Source of the DNA: an uncultured Propionivibrio sp. | Lineage (GTDB): Bacteria; Pseudomonadota; Gammaproteobacteria; Burkholderiales; Rhodocyclaceae | NCBI RefSeq assembly: GCF_963666255.1 | Contig: NZ_OY762655.1 | Location: 310,001 to 374,000 of the forward strand | Reading direction: 5' to 3' | Length of the DNA: 64,000 bases | Part shown: positions 8,872 to 18,072 of the stretch, piece after piece | How the letters are laid out: every line of letters begins with the position of its first letter | Numbering within the stretch: position 1 is the first letter of the stretch | Program-made: the position numbers and the translations under genes | Notes under the pieces: model-generated | The model's input: only the letters and a program-made list of their open reading frames with translations | Database searches by the model: none | Told to the model about the DNA's origin: nothing

Positions 8872-11468
8872 GCGGCTGACAAGCGCTTCAGTTCATAGAG
8901 CGCTTCGAGCGCCTGCTTTGGCGTCAGGTCGTCCGGGTTGATCGCCAGCAGTCGTTCGAGCGCCGGATGTGCTTCGGCGGGGAGGTCGTACGCTTCTTCT
9001 TCCGGCTCCGGAATCGCCGCGAACAGGTCGGGCTGCAGCGGGTTGATGGCGGCGCGCTGCTCGAATTCTCGCAGTTGCCGCTTGGCCGCCTTGACCACCG
9101 AGGCCGGGATGCCGGCGAGCGCGGCGACCTGGATACCGTAGCTCTGGTTGGCCGGGCCTTCTTCGACCGCGTGCAGGAAGACGATCTTCTCACCGTGCTC
9201 GACGGCGTCGAGGTGCACGTTGGCGAGTTCGGCGTATTCGTTGGCGAGCAGGGTCAGTTCGAAATAGTGCGTGGCGAACAGCGTCAGCGCCCGGTTCTTT
9301 TCGACGAGGTGGCGGCAGATGGCGAATGCCAGCGCCATGCCGTCGAAGGTCGAGGTGCCACGGCCGACCTCGTCCATCAGCACCAGGCTCTGGTCAGTGG
9401 CGTGGTGCAGGATGGCCGCCGATTCGGTCATTTCGACCATGAAGGTCGAACGGCCCGAGGCGAGATCGTCGGCGGCGCCGATGCGCGTGAAGATCTGGTC
9501 GAGCGGCCCCAGCACCGCGCGCCGCGCCGGCACATAGCTGCCGACGTGTGCCATCAGCGCAATCAGCGCCGTCTGCCGCATGTAGGTCGACTTACCGCCC
9601 ATGTTCGGGCCGGTGATCAGGAGCAGTCGGCGCCCGTCGCCGAGTCGCGTGTCATTGGCGATGAAGGATTCGCCGCCGGCCAGTTCGTTTTCGACGACCG
9701 GGTGGCGGCCGTCCTCGATCAGCAGGCCGGGCTCGGTCGAGAACTCGGGGCGGCAGTAATTGCGGGCCAGGGCAATGTCGGCCAGTGCGCCGAGCAGGTC
9801 GAGGTGGGCGACGGCCTGCGCGATCGCCTGCAACTGCGGCAGGTCATCCTGCAGGGCGCTCAGCACGGCTTCATAGAGCAGTTTTTCGCGCGCCAGCGCC
9901 CGGTCCTGCGCTGACAGTGCCTTGTCCTCGAAGGCCTTGAGTTCCGGCGTGATATAGCGCTCGGCGTTCTTCAGCGTCTGGCGGCGGCGGTAATCGTCGG
10001 GCACCTTGGCGGCGTGGGCGTTGGTGATTTCGATGTAGAAGCCATGTACCCGGTTGTATTCGACCTTGAGATTGGCGATGCCGGTGCGCTCGCGTTCGCG
10101 GGCTTCGAGTTCGACCAGAAAGGCGCCGCAGTTCTCGTTGATGCCGCGCAACTCGTCGAGTTCGGCGTCATAACCGTTGGCGATGACGCCGCCTTCGCGC
10201 AAGAGCACCGAGGGTTCGGAGAGGATTGCCCGGCTGAGCAGGTCGAGCGCGCGTTCGGGCGTTGCCGTCTGCGCCAGGGCATCGCGCAGCAGCGGCGCTT
10301 CGGCCTCGGCGAGCGGGGCGCGCAGGTCGGCCAGGCGGTGCAGGCTGTCGCGCAGGCTCGACAGATCGCGCGGACGAGCCGAGAACAGCGCGACGCGGCC
10401 GGCGATCCGTTCGATGTCGGCAATGCCGCGCAGCACCTGGCGGAGCTCGCGCAGACGCTGACCGCCGTCGCCGAGGAATTCGTCGATGGCAGCATGGCGC
10501 GCCGCCGGCAGTGCCGGATCGCGCAGCGGATGATGCAGGGCGTGGCGCAGCGCGCGCGATCCCATTGTCGTGATGCAGGCGTCGAGCAGGCTGAACAGCG
10601 TCGGCGCCGGTTGGCCGCGCAGGGTTTCGGTGAGTTCGAGGTTGCGCCGCGTCGCCGTATCGAGGCCGAGGAAGGTGCCGTCGCGCTCGACGATCAAGGA
10701 CTGGACGTGCGGCAGCGCGCGTGTCTGCGTCGCCTGGGCGTAGCGCAGCAGCGCGCCGGCGGCGGCGATGGCGCTGCGCAGACCGTCGGCGCCGAAACCG
10801 GACAGCGAGGCGGTCTTGAAATGGGCGCAGAGTTCGCGCGTCGCCGCGTCGCTGTCGAAATGCCAGTCGGGTCGGCGGGTCAGCGCCGCTTCCGGCGCGA
10901 ACGGCAGTTGCAGGCTGTCGGGGACGACGACTTCGGCCGGGCGAATGCGCTCCAGCGTCGCCGCCAGCTTCTCCGGGGCGACCTCGCAGACGCGGAATTC
11001 GCCGCTGGCGAGATTGAGCCAGGCGAGGCCGGCGAGCGGACGCGCAACAACGAGCGCCATCAGCAGTGCATCGCGCTTGTCGTCGAGCAGGGCGGCGTCG
11101 GTCAGCGTTCCCGGGGTGACGATGCGCGCGACGGCGCGTTCGACCGGTCCCTTGCTGGTCGCCGGGTCGCCGACCTGTTCGCAGATGACAACCGATTCGC
11201 CGAGCTTGACGAGGCGGGCCAGGTATTGTTCGACGGCGTGATAAGGCACGCCGGCCATCTTGATCGGCATGCCGGCGCTCTGGCCGCGCGTCGTCAGCGT
11301 GATGTCGAGCAAGCGAGCGGCTTTCTCGGCGTCCTCGAAGAACAGTTCGTAGAAGTCGCCCATCCGGTAGAAGAGTAGCAGGTCCGGGTATTGCGCCTTG
11401 AGGCGTAAATACTGCTGCATCATGGGCGTGTGGGCCGCGATGTTCTTGTCTTTGTCGGTATCTGTCAT
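8868..11468 (-). CDS. mutS: DNA mismatch repair protein MutS
   Basis: 866 residues, close to the family's usual length. The N-terminal mismatch-recognition domain has the Phe-x-Glu element (GDFYELF). The C-terminal ATPase carries Walker [16 protein letters not shown], Walker [17 protein letters not shown] and the final ATHYFELT motif. I chose the ATG at 11468 (MTDTDKDKN) over a frame extending to 11534, since MutS proteins normally begin shortly before the [13 protein letters not shown] segment. MutS recognises mismatches and recruits MutL. A metallophosphoesterase gene overlaps its 3' end. Confidence 0.95.
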   Translation of the reverse strand: MTDTDKDKNIAAHTPMMQQYLRLKAQYPDLLLFYRMGDFYELFFEDAEKAARLLDITLTTRGQSAGMPIKMAGVPYHAVEQYLARLVKLGESVVICEQVGDPATSKGPVERAVARIVTPGTLTDAALLDDKRDALLMALVVARPLAGLAWLNLASGEFRVCEVAPEKLAATLERIRPAEVVVPDSLQLPFAPEAALTRRPDWHFDSDAATRELCAHFKTASLSGFGADGLRSAIAAAGALLRYAQATQTRALPHVQSLIVERDGTFLGLDTATRRNLELTETLRGQPAPTLFSLLDACITTMGSRALRHALHHPLRDPALPAARHAAIDEFLGDGGQRLRELRQVLRGIADIERIAGRVALFSARPRDLSSLRDSLHRLADLRAPLAEAEAPLLRDALAQTATPERALDLLSRAILSEPSVLLREGGVIANGYDAELDELRGINENCGAFLVELEARERERTGIANLKVEYNRVHGFYIEITNAHAAKVPDDYRRRQTLKNAERYITPELKAFEDKALSAQDRALAREKLLYEAVLSALQDDLPQLQAIAQAVAHLDLLGALADIALARNYCRPEFSTEPGLLIEDGRHPVVENELAGGESFIANDTRLGDGRRLLLITGPNMGGKSTYMRQTALIALMAHVGSYVPARRAVLGPLDQIFTRIGAADDLASGRSTFMVEMTESAAILHHATDQSLVLMDEVGRGTSTFDGMALAFAICRHLVEKNRALTLFATHYFELTLLANEYAELANVHLDAVEHGEKIVFLHAVEEGPANQSYGIQVAALAGIPASVVKAAKRQLREFEQRAAINPLQPDLFAAIPEPEEEAYDLPAEAHPALERLLAINPDDLTPKQALEALYELKRLSAA

Positions 11469-11691
11469 GGTGTCGGTGCGTCGGTCCTGCCGGGTTGCGT
11501 ATTTCTCGAAAGCCGCCATTTTACAGGGAAGCACAGGATCCTTTGATGCCAGTTCCGTCAGGTTTCGGGTTCTTTTTTCTCAATGCGCCGGCCCGCGTCG
11601 ATATATTTTTCCAGCGACGGGAACAAAACGATAGGCGTCCAGTCTCTTGCAACGGTAATGCAAGGATTACTCACCACGAACGGAGACGCCC
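11469..11691. promoter_or_regulatory. Divergent mutS/acs upstream region
   Basis: This region separates two divergent genes and must hold both promoters. A T-rich stretch around 11570-11612 containing TATATTTTT is the only AT-rich segment. I could not assign -35 and -10 boxes with confidence. The sequence before acs (ACGGAGACGCCC) provides its ribosome binding site. Confidence 0.35.
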
Positions 11692-13572
11692 ATGAGCACA
11701 TTGTCCGGCGAGGTTTTCTATCCCGATCCTGCGTTTGCATCGCATGCCCAAGACGAGGCCTTGCGTGCTGCGGCGGCTGCCGATCCCGAAGGGTTCTGGG
11801 CGGCGCGGGCGGCCGAGTTGGACTGGTACAAACCCTGGGATAAAGTGCTCGACCGGTCGAATGCGCCGTTCTTCACCTGGTTCACCGGCGGCAGCACGAA
11901 TATCGTGCATAACTGCATCGACCGGCATCTGACCGGTCCGTACAAGAACAAGCTGGCGCTGATCTGGGTCGGCGAGAACGGCATCGATCAGCAGACCTAC
12001 TCTTATTTCAGCCTGAACCGCGAAGTCACGCGCATGGCCAATATCATCAAGGCGATGGGCGTCGGCAAGGGCGACAAGGTGACGATCTACCTGCCGCGCA
12101 TACCCGAAGTGATTTTCGCGATGCTCGCCTGCGCCAAGCTCGGCGCCGTCCATTCGGTGATTTTCGCCGGTTTCTCGGCCGACGCGCTGCAGGATCGCAT
12201 CAGCGATTCGGAATCGAAGCTCGTCATCACCGCCGACGGTTCCTGGGTCAATGGCGGCATCTTCAAGCTCAAGGACATCGTCGATGAGGCGCTACGCTTC
12301 AGTCCGTCGGTGGAAAATGTCATCGTCGTCAAGCGCACCGGCCATGAAGTCGTCATGGACCCGTTGCGTGACCACTGGTACCACGATCTGACCGCCTTGC
12401 CGATTGCCAAGGGCAATTGCCCGACCGAGCCGATGGATGCCGAGGATACGCTGTTCATCCTCTATACCTCGGGCTCGACCGGCAAGCCCAAGGCCATCCT
12501 GCACACGCACGGCGGCTACATGGTCGGTACCTATGCGACGCTTAAATATACTTTCGACATCCGCGACGAGGATCGCTGGTGGTGTACCGCCGATCCCGGC
12601 TGGATCACGGGGCATTCCTACCTCGTTTATGGTCCGCTGCTCACCGGCGCGACGAGCTTCATGTTCGAGGGCGGCCCGACCTATCCGTACCCGAACCGCT
12701 GGTGGCAACTGATCGAATACCACGGCATCACCACGCTTTATACCGCGCCGACGGCGATCCGCCTGCTGATGCGCTTCGGCGACGCCTGGCCGAATCGCCA
12801 CGACCTTTCCAGCCTGCGTCTGCTCGGTTCGGTCGGGGAGCCGATCAATCCGGAAGCATGGCACTGGTTCCACCAGGTCATCGGCCGGGGCAAGTGTCCG
12901 ATCATGGACACCTGGTGGCAGACCGAGACCGGCATGTTCCAGATCTGCCCGACGCCCTCGATGCCCCTCAAACCGGGCTCAGGCGGCAAGCCGTTCTTCG
13001 GGCAGGAAGCCGAGATTCTCGACGAGCAGGGCAATGTCGTCGCCGATGGCGAGGAGGGCTTCCTGGTCCTCAAGAATCCCTGGCCGGCGATGCTCCGGAC
13101 GCTCTACAACGACGATGCGCGCTATGTCCAGACCTACTGGAGCAAGTATCCCGGAAAATACCTGGCCGGCGATTCGGCAAGGCGGGACAAGGACGGCTAT
13201 TTCTGGGTGATCGGCCGGACCGATGACGTCATCAAGGTGTCCGGTCACCGGCTTGGTTCGGCCGAGGTCGAGTCGGCGCTCGTCTCGCATCCGGCGGTCG
13301 CCGAGGCGGCGGCGATCGGTCTGCCGCATGACGTCAAGGGCAATTCGATTCATGTCTTTGTCGTCCTCAAGGTCGGGATCGAGCCGAGTCCGCTGCTGGC
13401 CGAGGAACTGCGCAAGCATGTGTCGGTCCATCTGAGTCCGATCGCCAAGCCGGATGCCATCGACTTTACCGAAAAGCTGCCCAAGACTCGCTCGGGCAAG
13501 ATCATGCGTCGCGTGCTGAAGGCGCGGGCGCAGGGGCTCGACGAGGGCGACCTGACGACGCTGGAATCCTGA
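11692..13572 (+). CDS. acs: Acetyl-CoA synthetase
   Basis: 626 residues of the AMP-forming acyl-CoA synthetase family. The P-loop-like YTSGSTGKPKAILHTHGGY motif, the acetate-pocket region MDTWWQTETG with its Trp, and the C-terminal PKTRSGKIMRR segment, whose Lys is the regulatory acetylation site in Acs proteins, are all present. The enzyme activates acetate to acetyl-CoA through acetyl-AMP. Propionate is a possible alternative substrate, but the WWQTETG context favours acetate. The gene is monocistronic, divergent from mutS and followed by a strong terminator. Confidence 0.92.
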   Translation: MSTLSGEVFYPDPAFASHAQDEALRAAAAADPEGFWAARAAELDWYKPWDKVLDRSNAPFFTWFTGGSTNIVHNCIDRHLTGPYKNKLALIWVGENGIDQQTYSYFSLNREVTRMANIIKAMGVGKGDKVTIYLPRIPEVIFAMLACAKLGAVHSVIFAGFSADALQDRISDSESKLVITADGSWVNGGIFKLKDIVDEALRFSPSVENVIVVKRTGHEVVMDPLRDHWYHDLTALPIAKGNCPTEPMDAEDTLFILYTSGSTGKPKAILHTHGGYMVGTYATLKYTFDIRDEDRWWCTADPGWITGHSYLVYGPLLTGATSFMFEGGPTYPYPNRWWQLIEYHGITTLYTAPTAIRLLMRFGDAWPNRHDLSSLRLLGSVGEPINPEAWHWFHQVIGRGKCPIMDTWWQTETGMFQICPTPSMPLKPGSGGKPFFGQEAEILDEQGNVVADGEEGFLVLKNPWPAMLRTLYNDDARYVQTYWSKYPGKYLAGDSARRDKDGYFWVIGRTDDVIKVSGHRLGSAEVESALVSHPAVAEAAAIGLPHDVKGNSIHVFVVLKVGIEPSPLLAEELRKHVSVHLSPIAKPDAIDFTEKLPKTRSGKIMRRVLKARAQGLDEGDLTTLES

Positions 13573-13590
13573 TCGTATCGAGCCTGCCTG

Positions 13591-13627
13591 CGGGAGGCGC
13601 CTGTCATGGCGCCTCCCGTTTTCATTT
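13591..13627 (+). terminator. Rho-independent terminator of acs
   Basis: A perfect 11-base inverted repeat (CGGGAGGCGCC at 13591-13601, GGCGCCTCCCG at 13608-13618, loop of 6) is followed by TTTTCATTTT. It lies 19 bases after the acs stop. Confidence 0.85.
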
Positions 13628-13668
13628 TGGGGCGGCGGTGCCGGGGTGAAATCGTCCGCGTTTCGGGA

Positions 13669-13691
13669 ATTGATAATCAGGGGTTATCAAT
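13669..13691. promoter_or_regulatory. LysR-type operator ATTGAT-N11-ATCAAT (site 1)
   Basis: Arms ATTGAT (13669-13674) and ATCAAT (13686-13691) are separated by exactly 11 bases, and the symmetry extends inward by AA/TT. The same arms with the same spacing occur at 17898-17920, between the LysR gene and the denD-like gene. The site lies about 100 bases upstream of the rpiB-like gene, fitting activation of the rpiB-tpi-dhaKL operon by the LysR protein encoded at 16936-17889. Confidence 0.65.
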
Positions 13692-13790
13692 CCATGCAAT
13701 TCTTTCAGTGCATCGGATCGTGCGGCTTGGTAGGATCGCTGTCGCTCATGCAATTCAATTGAAAACCGATCACACCGAAAGGAAGGCATC

Positions 13791-14249
13791 ATGAGAATAG
13801 CGGTTGCCGGCGATAGCGTTGGCGTGTCTCTTTCCGAAGTCCTGGCAGCCCATCTGGCGACCTGTCCCGGTATCGAGGTCACCGACCTGAGCCGCGCTCC
13901 GGACGGATCCGGCGAGTATTACGCCAACATCGCCGAGCGCGTCGGTCAGGCGATCCTGGCCGGCAAGTTCGATCGCGGCATCCTCTGTTGCGGCACTGGC
14001 ATCGGCATGGCGATCTCGGCCAACAAGGTGCCGGGCATCCGTGCCGCGCAAACGCATGACACTTTCTCGGCCGAGCGCGCCGCCAAGAGCAACGATGCGC
14101 ACATCATTACGCTGGGCGCCCGCGTCGTCGGTACCGAGCTTGCCAAGACGATCGTCAATGCCTGGCTGGCCTCCGATTTCGACCCGCAAGGTCCGTCAGC
14201 GAAGAACGTTGCGGCGATCGGCACGCTCGACGCCAAATATCGGCGCTGA
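13791..14249 (+). CDS. RpiB/LacAB-family sugar-phosphate isomerase (DerI/EryI-like)
   Basis: 152 residues, the usual size of RpiB. The active-site segment [24 protein letters not shown] (Cys66/Cys67 followed by the GTGIG loop) is intact. Members interconvert aldose and ketose phosphates. Beside a TIM-like isomerase and a DhaK-type kinase, the best functional analogy is D-erythrulose 4-phosphate isomerase, making erythrose 4-phosphate (DerI in Mycobacterium smegmatis, EryI in Brucella). Ribose-5-phosphate isomerase remains possible. It is the first gene of the operon, has AAAGGA upstream of its ATG, and follows the LysR-type palindrome. Confidence 0.8.
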   Translation: MRIAVAGDSVGVSLSEVLAAHLATCPGIEVTDLSRAPDGSGEYYANIAERVGQAILAGKFDRGILCCGTGIGMAISANKVPGIRAAQTHDTFSAERAAKSNDAHIITLGARVVGTELAKTIVNAWLASDFDPQGPSAKNVAAIGTLDAKYRR

Positions 14250-14315
14250 GTTCGGCACAGCGCCCGGCCGCCGGCTCGGGCGCGTTTTTGGTTCATCCAG
14301 GGGAAATACGCCATC

Positions 14316-15104
14316 ATGCGTCGATTGCTCGCCGGAACCGGCTGGAAGATGAACAACACTGTCGCCGAGACGCGGCGATATGGCGAATGGTTCGCCGAAT
14401 GGACGGCCGGGCGCGCGCTTTCGGCCGTCGATATTTTCGTGCTGCCGCCATTTACCTCTCTGCATGCGGCGGCGACGGCTTTCGCCGGCACGCCGGTGGC
14501 GACCGGCGGTCAGAACATGCACTGGCTCGATTCGGGTGGCTGGACCGGGGAAATCTCGGCACCAATGCTGCTGGAAGCCGGCTGCCGCTACGTCGAACTC
14601 GCGCATTCCGAACGCTTGCAGCATTTCGGCGAGACCTATGACTGTGTTCGTCTCAAGGTCGACGCGGCAATGAAGGTCGGCTTGACGCCGATCATCTGTC
14701 TCGGCGAGAGCGCCAGCGAGAAGGAATCGGGACGTGCCGACGCGGTATTGGCGGAACAGGTGCTGACCTCGCTGGCCGGGCAGCCCGAAGCGGCGACGGC
14801 CGATGTGGTGCTGGCCTACGAGCCGCGCTGGGCGATTGGCGGGGCCGAGGCGGCGACGCCGGAATACATCGCGGCGCGGCACGCGGCCTTGCGCCAGGTA
14901 TTGCGTCAGCATCGCGGCGCGCGCGCGGCCGAGGACACCCGCATCATCTACGGCGGCTCGGTGACGCCGGAGAACGGTAAGGAAATCCTCGCGATCGAGG
15001 ACGTCGACGGGCTCTTCGTCGGGCGCGCCGCGTGGAAACCGGAAGGATTTGCCAGAATCATCGAACTTGTCGCCGAAGCCTCGCGTTTGCGGGCGGCGCG
15101 TTGA
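14316..15104 (+). CDS. Triosephosphate-isomerase-like protein (LerI/EryH-type)
   Basis: 262 residues with a TIM-barrel isomerase signature. The catalytic Lys11 (GWKMN), His97 (ELAHSER) and Glu169 (AYEPRWAIGG) are kept, as is the phosphate-binding IIYGGSVTPEN loop. The canonical N-W-K motif is G-W-K here (Gly9 instead of Asn). From memory, the paralogues that isomerise L-erythrulose 1-phosphate to D-erythrulose 4-phosphate also lack this Asn. Together with the RpiB-like and DhaK-like neighbours this suggests a tetrulose-phosphate isomerase rather than the glycolytic enzyme. The start has CAGGGGAA upstream. Confidence 0.78.
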   Translation: MRRLLAGTGWKMNNTVAETRRYGEWFAEWTAGRALSAVDIFVLPPFTSLHAAATAFAGTPVATGGQNMHWLDSGGWTGEISAPMLLEAGCRYVELAHSERLQHFGETYDCVRLKVDAAMKVGLTPIICLGESASEKESGRADAVLAEQVLTSLAGQPEAATADVVLAYEPRWAIGGAEAATPEYIAARHAALRQVLRQHRGARAAEDTRIIYGGSVTPENGKEILAIEDVDGLFVGRAAWKPEGFARIIELVAEASRLRAAR

Positions 15105-15157
15105 TAGCCCGTTTGCATTGATTTCAACCACATAGAATTCGAACAGGAGGAGAGAAC

Positions 15158-16867
15158 ATGACGTGCATCCATGACGACCCCGAAGTATTCGCAACGACTG
15201 CGTTGGCCGGATTCGCCTCGGTTTATGCCAGAAACGTCCGTCTCGTGACCGGCGGTGTGCTGCGCTCGACGGCGACGCCCGAAGGCAAGGTTGCCGTCGT
15301 CGTCGGCGGCGGTTCGGGACACTATCCGGCTTTCGCCGGCTTCGTCGGTCCGGGCATGGCCGATGCGGCTGTGGCCGGCGATGTCTTCGCCTCGCCGTCG
15401 GCGCACAGCGTTGCGCACGTCACCCGTCTCGCCCATCGCGGCGGCGGCATCCTGCTCGGCTTCGGCAAGTATGCCGGCGACGTGATGAATTTCGGCCTGG
15501 CGGCCGAGCGTTTGCAATCGGAAGGCATTGACGTTCGCATCCTGCCGGTGACCGACGACGTCGCCAGCGGCCCCGCTGACAAGCCCGAACTTCGCCGTGG
15601 CGTGGCCGGCGACCTGGTCGTTTTCAAAATTGTCGGTGCCGCGGCCGAGGCGGGTCTTAAACTCGATGATGTCGAGCGCATTGGCATCAAGGCCAACGCG
15701 CGCACCGTCACCTTCGGCGTCGCCTTTACCGGTTGCACGCTGCCGGGTGCCAAGCAACCGCTGTTCACCGTGCCGGCGCAGCGCATGGGCATCGGCCTCG
15801 GCATTCACGGCGAGCCCGGTATCAGTGAGGACAATGTCCTGCCGGCCAAGGAACTGGCGGCCTTGCTGGTCAATAAGCTGCTGGCCGAACGGCCGGCGAA
15901 CTGCAGCCGCGTCGCGGTCGTGCTGAACGGTTTGGGCTGTACCAAGTACGAAGAACTGTTCGTGCTCTGGGTCGGCATCGAAGCGGTACTGAAGCAGGCG
16001 GGCCTGACGCTGGTCCAGCCCGAGGTGGGCGAATTCGTCACCAGCCTCGACATGGCCGGCTGCTCGTTGACGATCACCTGGCTCGACGAGGAACTTGAGA
16101 AGTTCTGGTGCGCACCGGCCGATACGCCGGTCCTGCGTCGTGGCGCCATCATCCCGACCGAGCCGGCGGCGCCGATTTCCGAGGCGCCGCAGGAGGTTAC
16201 GAGCTTCCCGGCAGCGACGGCGGCATCGCAAGCCAATGGCAAATGCATTGCCGGTCTCATCGCCGAGATTGCCGATGTCATGCGCACTGCCGAGAACGAT
16301 CTCGGTCGCATCGATGCACTGGCGGGCGACGGCGATCATGGCATGGGCATGACGCGTGGTTCGGCGGCTGCGGCCGAAGCAGCCAGGAAAGCCGTCGCGG
16401 CGGGCGCGGGCGCAGCCAGTGTTCTCGCCGCTGCCGGCGATGCCTGGGCCGACCGTGCCGGTGGCACCTCGGGTGCCCTGTGGGGCCTGGCGTTGCGCAC
16501 CTGGAGCACGGTCTTCAGCGATCAGCGCGACGTGACGCCGGCCGATGTTGCCAAGGGCGCGCAAGCGAGTCTCGATGCGGTCAAGCGTCTCGGTCGGGCG
16601 AAGATTGGCGACAAGACGCTGGTCGATGCTTTTGAGCCTTTCGTTGTCACGCTGGGCGAACAGATCGGCAAGGGCGTGGCGCTGAGCGCCGCCTGGAACG
16701 AAGCGGCGCGCGTGTCGACGACCGCCGCCGAGCTGACGGCACAACTGACGCCGAAACTCGGACGGGCGCGTTCGCATACGGCGCGCAGTCTCGGCCATCC
16801 CGATGCTGGCGCCGTTTCGCTGGCGATGTGCGCGCGCACCGTTGGAGCGATCCTCAATCTCTCATGA
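15158..16867 (+). CDS. Dihydroxyacetone/erythrulose kinase, DhaK-DhaL fusion
   Basis: 569 residues. The DhaK domain (about 1-325) carries the GGGSGHYPA motif and His217 (GIHGEPG), which binds the ketose covalently as a hemiaminal. A Pro/Ala-rich linker (about 330-360) leads to the DhaL domain (about 362-567) with the ATP/Mg motif DGDHGMG at 391-397. This is the ATP-dependent single-chain form. Relatives phosphorylate dihydroxyacetone, L- or D-erythrulose, or D-apulose. The two neighbouring isomerases favour a tetrulose. An AGGAGGAGAG ribosome binding site precedes the ATG. It is the last gene of the operon, before a strong terminator. Confidence 0.85.
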   Translation: MTCIHDDPEVFATTALAGFASVYARNVRLVTGGVLRSTATPEGKVAVVVGGGSGHYPAFAGFVGPGMADAAVAGDVFASPSAHSVAHVTRLAHRGGGILLGFGKYAGDVMNFGLAAERLQSEGIDVRILPVTDDVASGPADKPELRRGVAGDLVVFKIVGAAAEAGLKLDDVERIGIKANARTVTFGVAFTGCTLPGAKQPLFTVPAQRMGIGLGIHGEPGISEDNVLPAKELAALLVNKLLAERPANCSRVAVVLNGLGCTKYEELFVLWVGIEAVLKQAGLTLVQPEVGEFVTSLDMAGCSLTITWLDEELEKFWCAPADTPVLRRGAIIPTEPAAPISEAPQEVTSFPAATAASQANGKCIAGLIAEIADVMRTAENDLGRIDALAGDGDHGMGMTRGSAAAAEAARKAVAAGAGAASVLAAAGDAWADRAGGTSGALWGLALRTWSTVFSDQRDVTPADVAKGAQASLDAVKRLGRAKIGDKTLVDAFEPFVVTLGEQIGKGVALSAAWNEAARVSTTAAELTAQLTPKLGRARSHTARSLGHPDAGAVSLAMCARTVGAILNLS

Positions 16868-16898
16868 CAAAAGCGTAGTACGCGAACCTGTCCGTGGC

Positions 16899-16933
16899 GG
16901 GGTTGCAGCAGATGCTGCAGCCCCGATTTTTTT
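16899..16933. terminator. Rho-independent terminator between dhaKL and lysR
   Basis: Inverted repeat of 12 bases with one G-T pair (GGGGTTGCAGCA at 16899-16910 and TGCTGCAGCCCC at 16913-16924), followed on the + strand by seven T at 16927-16933. It ends the rpiB-tpi-dhaKL operon and lies next to the stop codon of the converging LysR gene. Confidence 0.85.
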
Positions 16934-16935
16934 GC

Positions 16936-17889
16936 CTAGGGGCTGGGCTCGCGGTTCTTCAGGAAGTAGAGAAATTCCTCGGCGATCGGGCTGACCGTCC
17001 GGTCGCGATGGACGAGGCTGCCCCAGGGCGTCAGCGTGTGCGTGAATTCGTAGGGAATGATGCGCAACAGGCTGTGCGCCTCGTAATGGCGTGCGATCGA
17101 GTGCGGGATGACGGCGATCATGTCGCTGTGGGCGATCAGGCTTTCGGCGAGCAGGATCGAGGTCGTTTCGATCAACCCCTGCGGCAGCGGCAGGTGGTGG
17201 CTGCGCGCCTCCTGCTCGATCATCTCGCGCGAAGGGCTGCCGCGCGGTTGCAGGATCCAGGTATAGGCCAGCAACGCCGAGAAACTGATGGCGCCTTCGC
17301 GTGCCTGGTACTGCAGGGGATGGTCGCGCGAGGCGACAACCGAGATCGCTTCTTCGCCGATCGCATGAAAGACGCAGTCATGGCTTTCGACGCTGGCGAT
17401 GTCGGGCATCCGCCCGATCATGACATCGAGTTTGCCGTTGCGGAGCAGGTCGAGCAGGCGGTCACTGGTGTCGACGATGACTTCCACGGAGAGCAGCGGG
17501 AAGCGCTGCTTGAGACGGATCAGCGCGTCGGCCAGCAGGTCGGGCGCGGCGACCATGATGCTGCCGACGATCAGCTTGCCGGCGCTGCCGAGCCGCAGTT
17601 CGTTGAGCTCGCGGCTGAGCGCGGTCATATTGCTGCTGATGGCGCGGAAAGTGTTCATGACGGCCTGTCCGGCCGCGTTCAACTGCATGCCGCGGCCGAC
17701 GCGGTCGAACAGGGGCTCGCCGAGCGTTTGCTCGAGTTCGTGCAGCATCTTGCTGGCGGCGGGTTGCGAGAGGCCGATATGCTCGGCGGCGTGGTGCAGC
17801 GTCCGGTGTTCGTGAATCGCCAGCATCAGGACGATCTGGCGCATGCGCAGGCGATTGAGCAGTTGGGGGGTGAAGCCGGAATGCGTCAT
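16936..17889 (-). CDS. LysR-family regulator of the sugar regulon
   Basis: About 317 residues. The helix-turn-helix is at roughly 15-70 (TLHHAAEHIGLSQPAASKMLHELEQTLG), followed by the effector domain. The pattern is that of the GbpR/GalR-like branch often linked to sugar and aromatic acid genes. I prefer the ATG at 17889 to an upstream in-frame TTG at 17919, which falls inside the palindrome. It lies between two catabolic operons, converging with the kinase gene and diverging from the denD-like gene. The ATTGAT-N11-ATCAAT sites upstream of both operons make it the probable common regulator. Confidence 0.85.
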   Translation of the reverse strand: MTHSGFTPQLLNRLRMRQIVLMLAIHEHRTLHHAAEHIGLSQPAASKMLHELEQTLGEPLFDRVGRGMQLNAAGQAVMNTFRAISSNMTALSRELNELRLGSAGKLIVGSIMVAAPDLLADALIRLKQRFPLLSVEVIVDTSDRLLDLLRNGKLDVMIGRMPDIASVESHDCVFHAIGEEAISVVASRDHPLQYQAREGAISFSALLAYTWILQPRGSPSREMIEQEARSHHLPLPQGLIETTSILLAESLIAHSDMIAVIPHSIARHYEAHSLLRIIPYEFTHTLTPWGSLVHRDRTVSPIAEEFLYFLKNREPSP

Positions 17890-17897
17890 GGTCGGTG

Positions 17898-17920
17898 ATT
17901 GATAACCTGAAGAGATCAAT
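17898..17920. promoter_or_regulatory. LysR-type operator ATTGAT-N11-ATCAAT (site 2)
   Basis: Arms ATTGAT (17898-17903) and ATCAAT (17915-17920) with an 11-base spacer, the same arms and spacing as at 13669-13691. The site starts 9 bases upstream of the LysR ATG, a typical autoregulatory position, within the 183-base divergent region that also serves the denD-like gene. A wider pair, TGATAAC and GTTATCA, spans 17899-17943. Confidence 0.65.
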
Positions 17921-18072
17921 ATATCAAATAGTTTCAGTTATCAGTAGTTGATCACCTTGCTACGATCCTTTCGACAGTACCTGAACTGCATAGCGAGAAT
18001 TCTTTCCGCGTCGTAAAGGCCTGTGGTCGAGGGGCGTGGATACCGGTTTCCATCAAACTATCCGAGGACATT

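Noticed and set aside
10014-11378. Long + strand frame opposite mutS
   Set aside because: It is the shadow of a highly conserved gene, with no start signal.
15111-15135. ATTGAT upstream of the DhaK-type kinase as a third LysR site
   Set aside because: Only one arm is present (GCATTGATTTCAACC); no ATCAAT lies 11 bases away.
14948-16798. Long minus-strand frame opposite the DhaK-DhaL kinase gene
   Set aside because: The + strand encodes an intact kinase with all motifs; the antisense product is Arg/His-rich with no family pattern.
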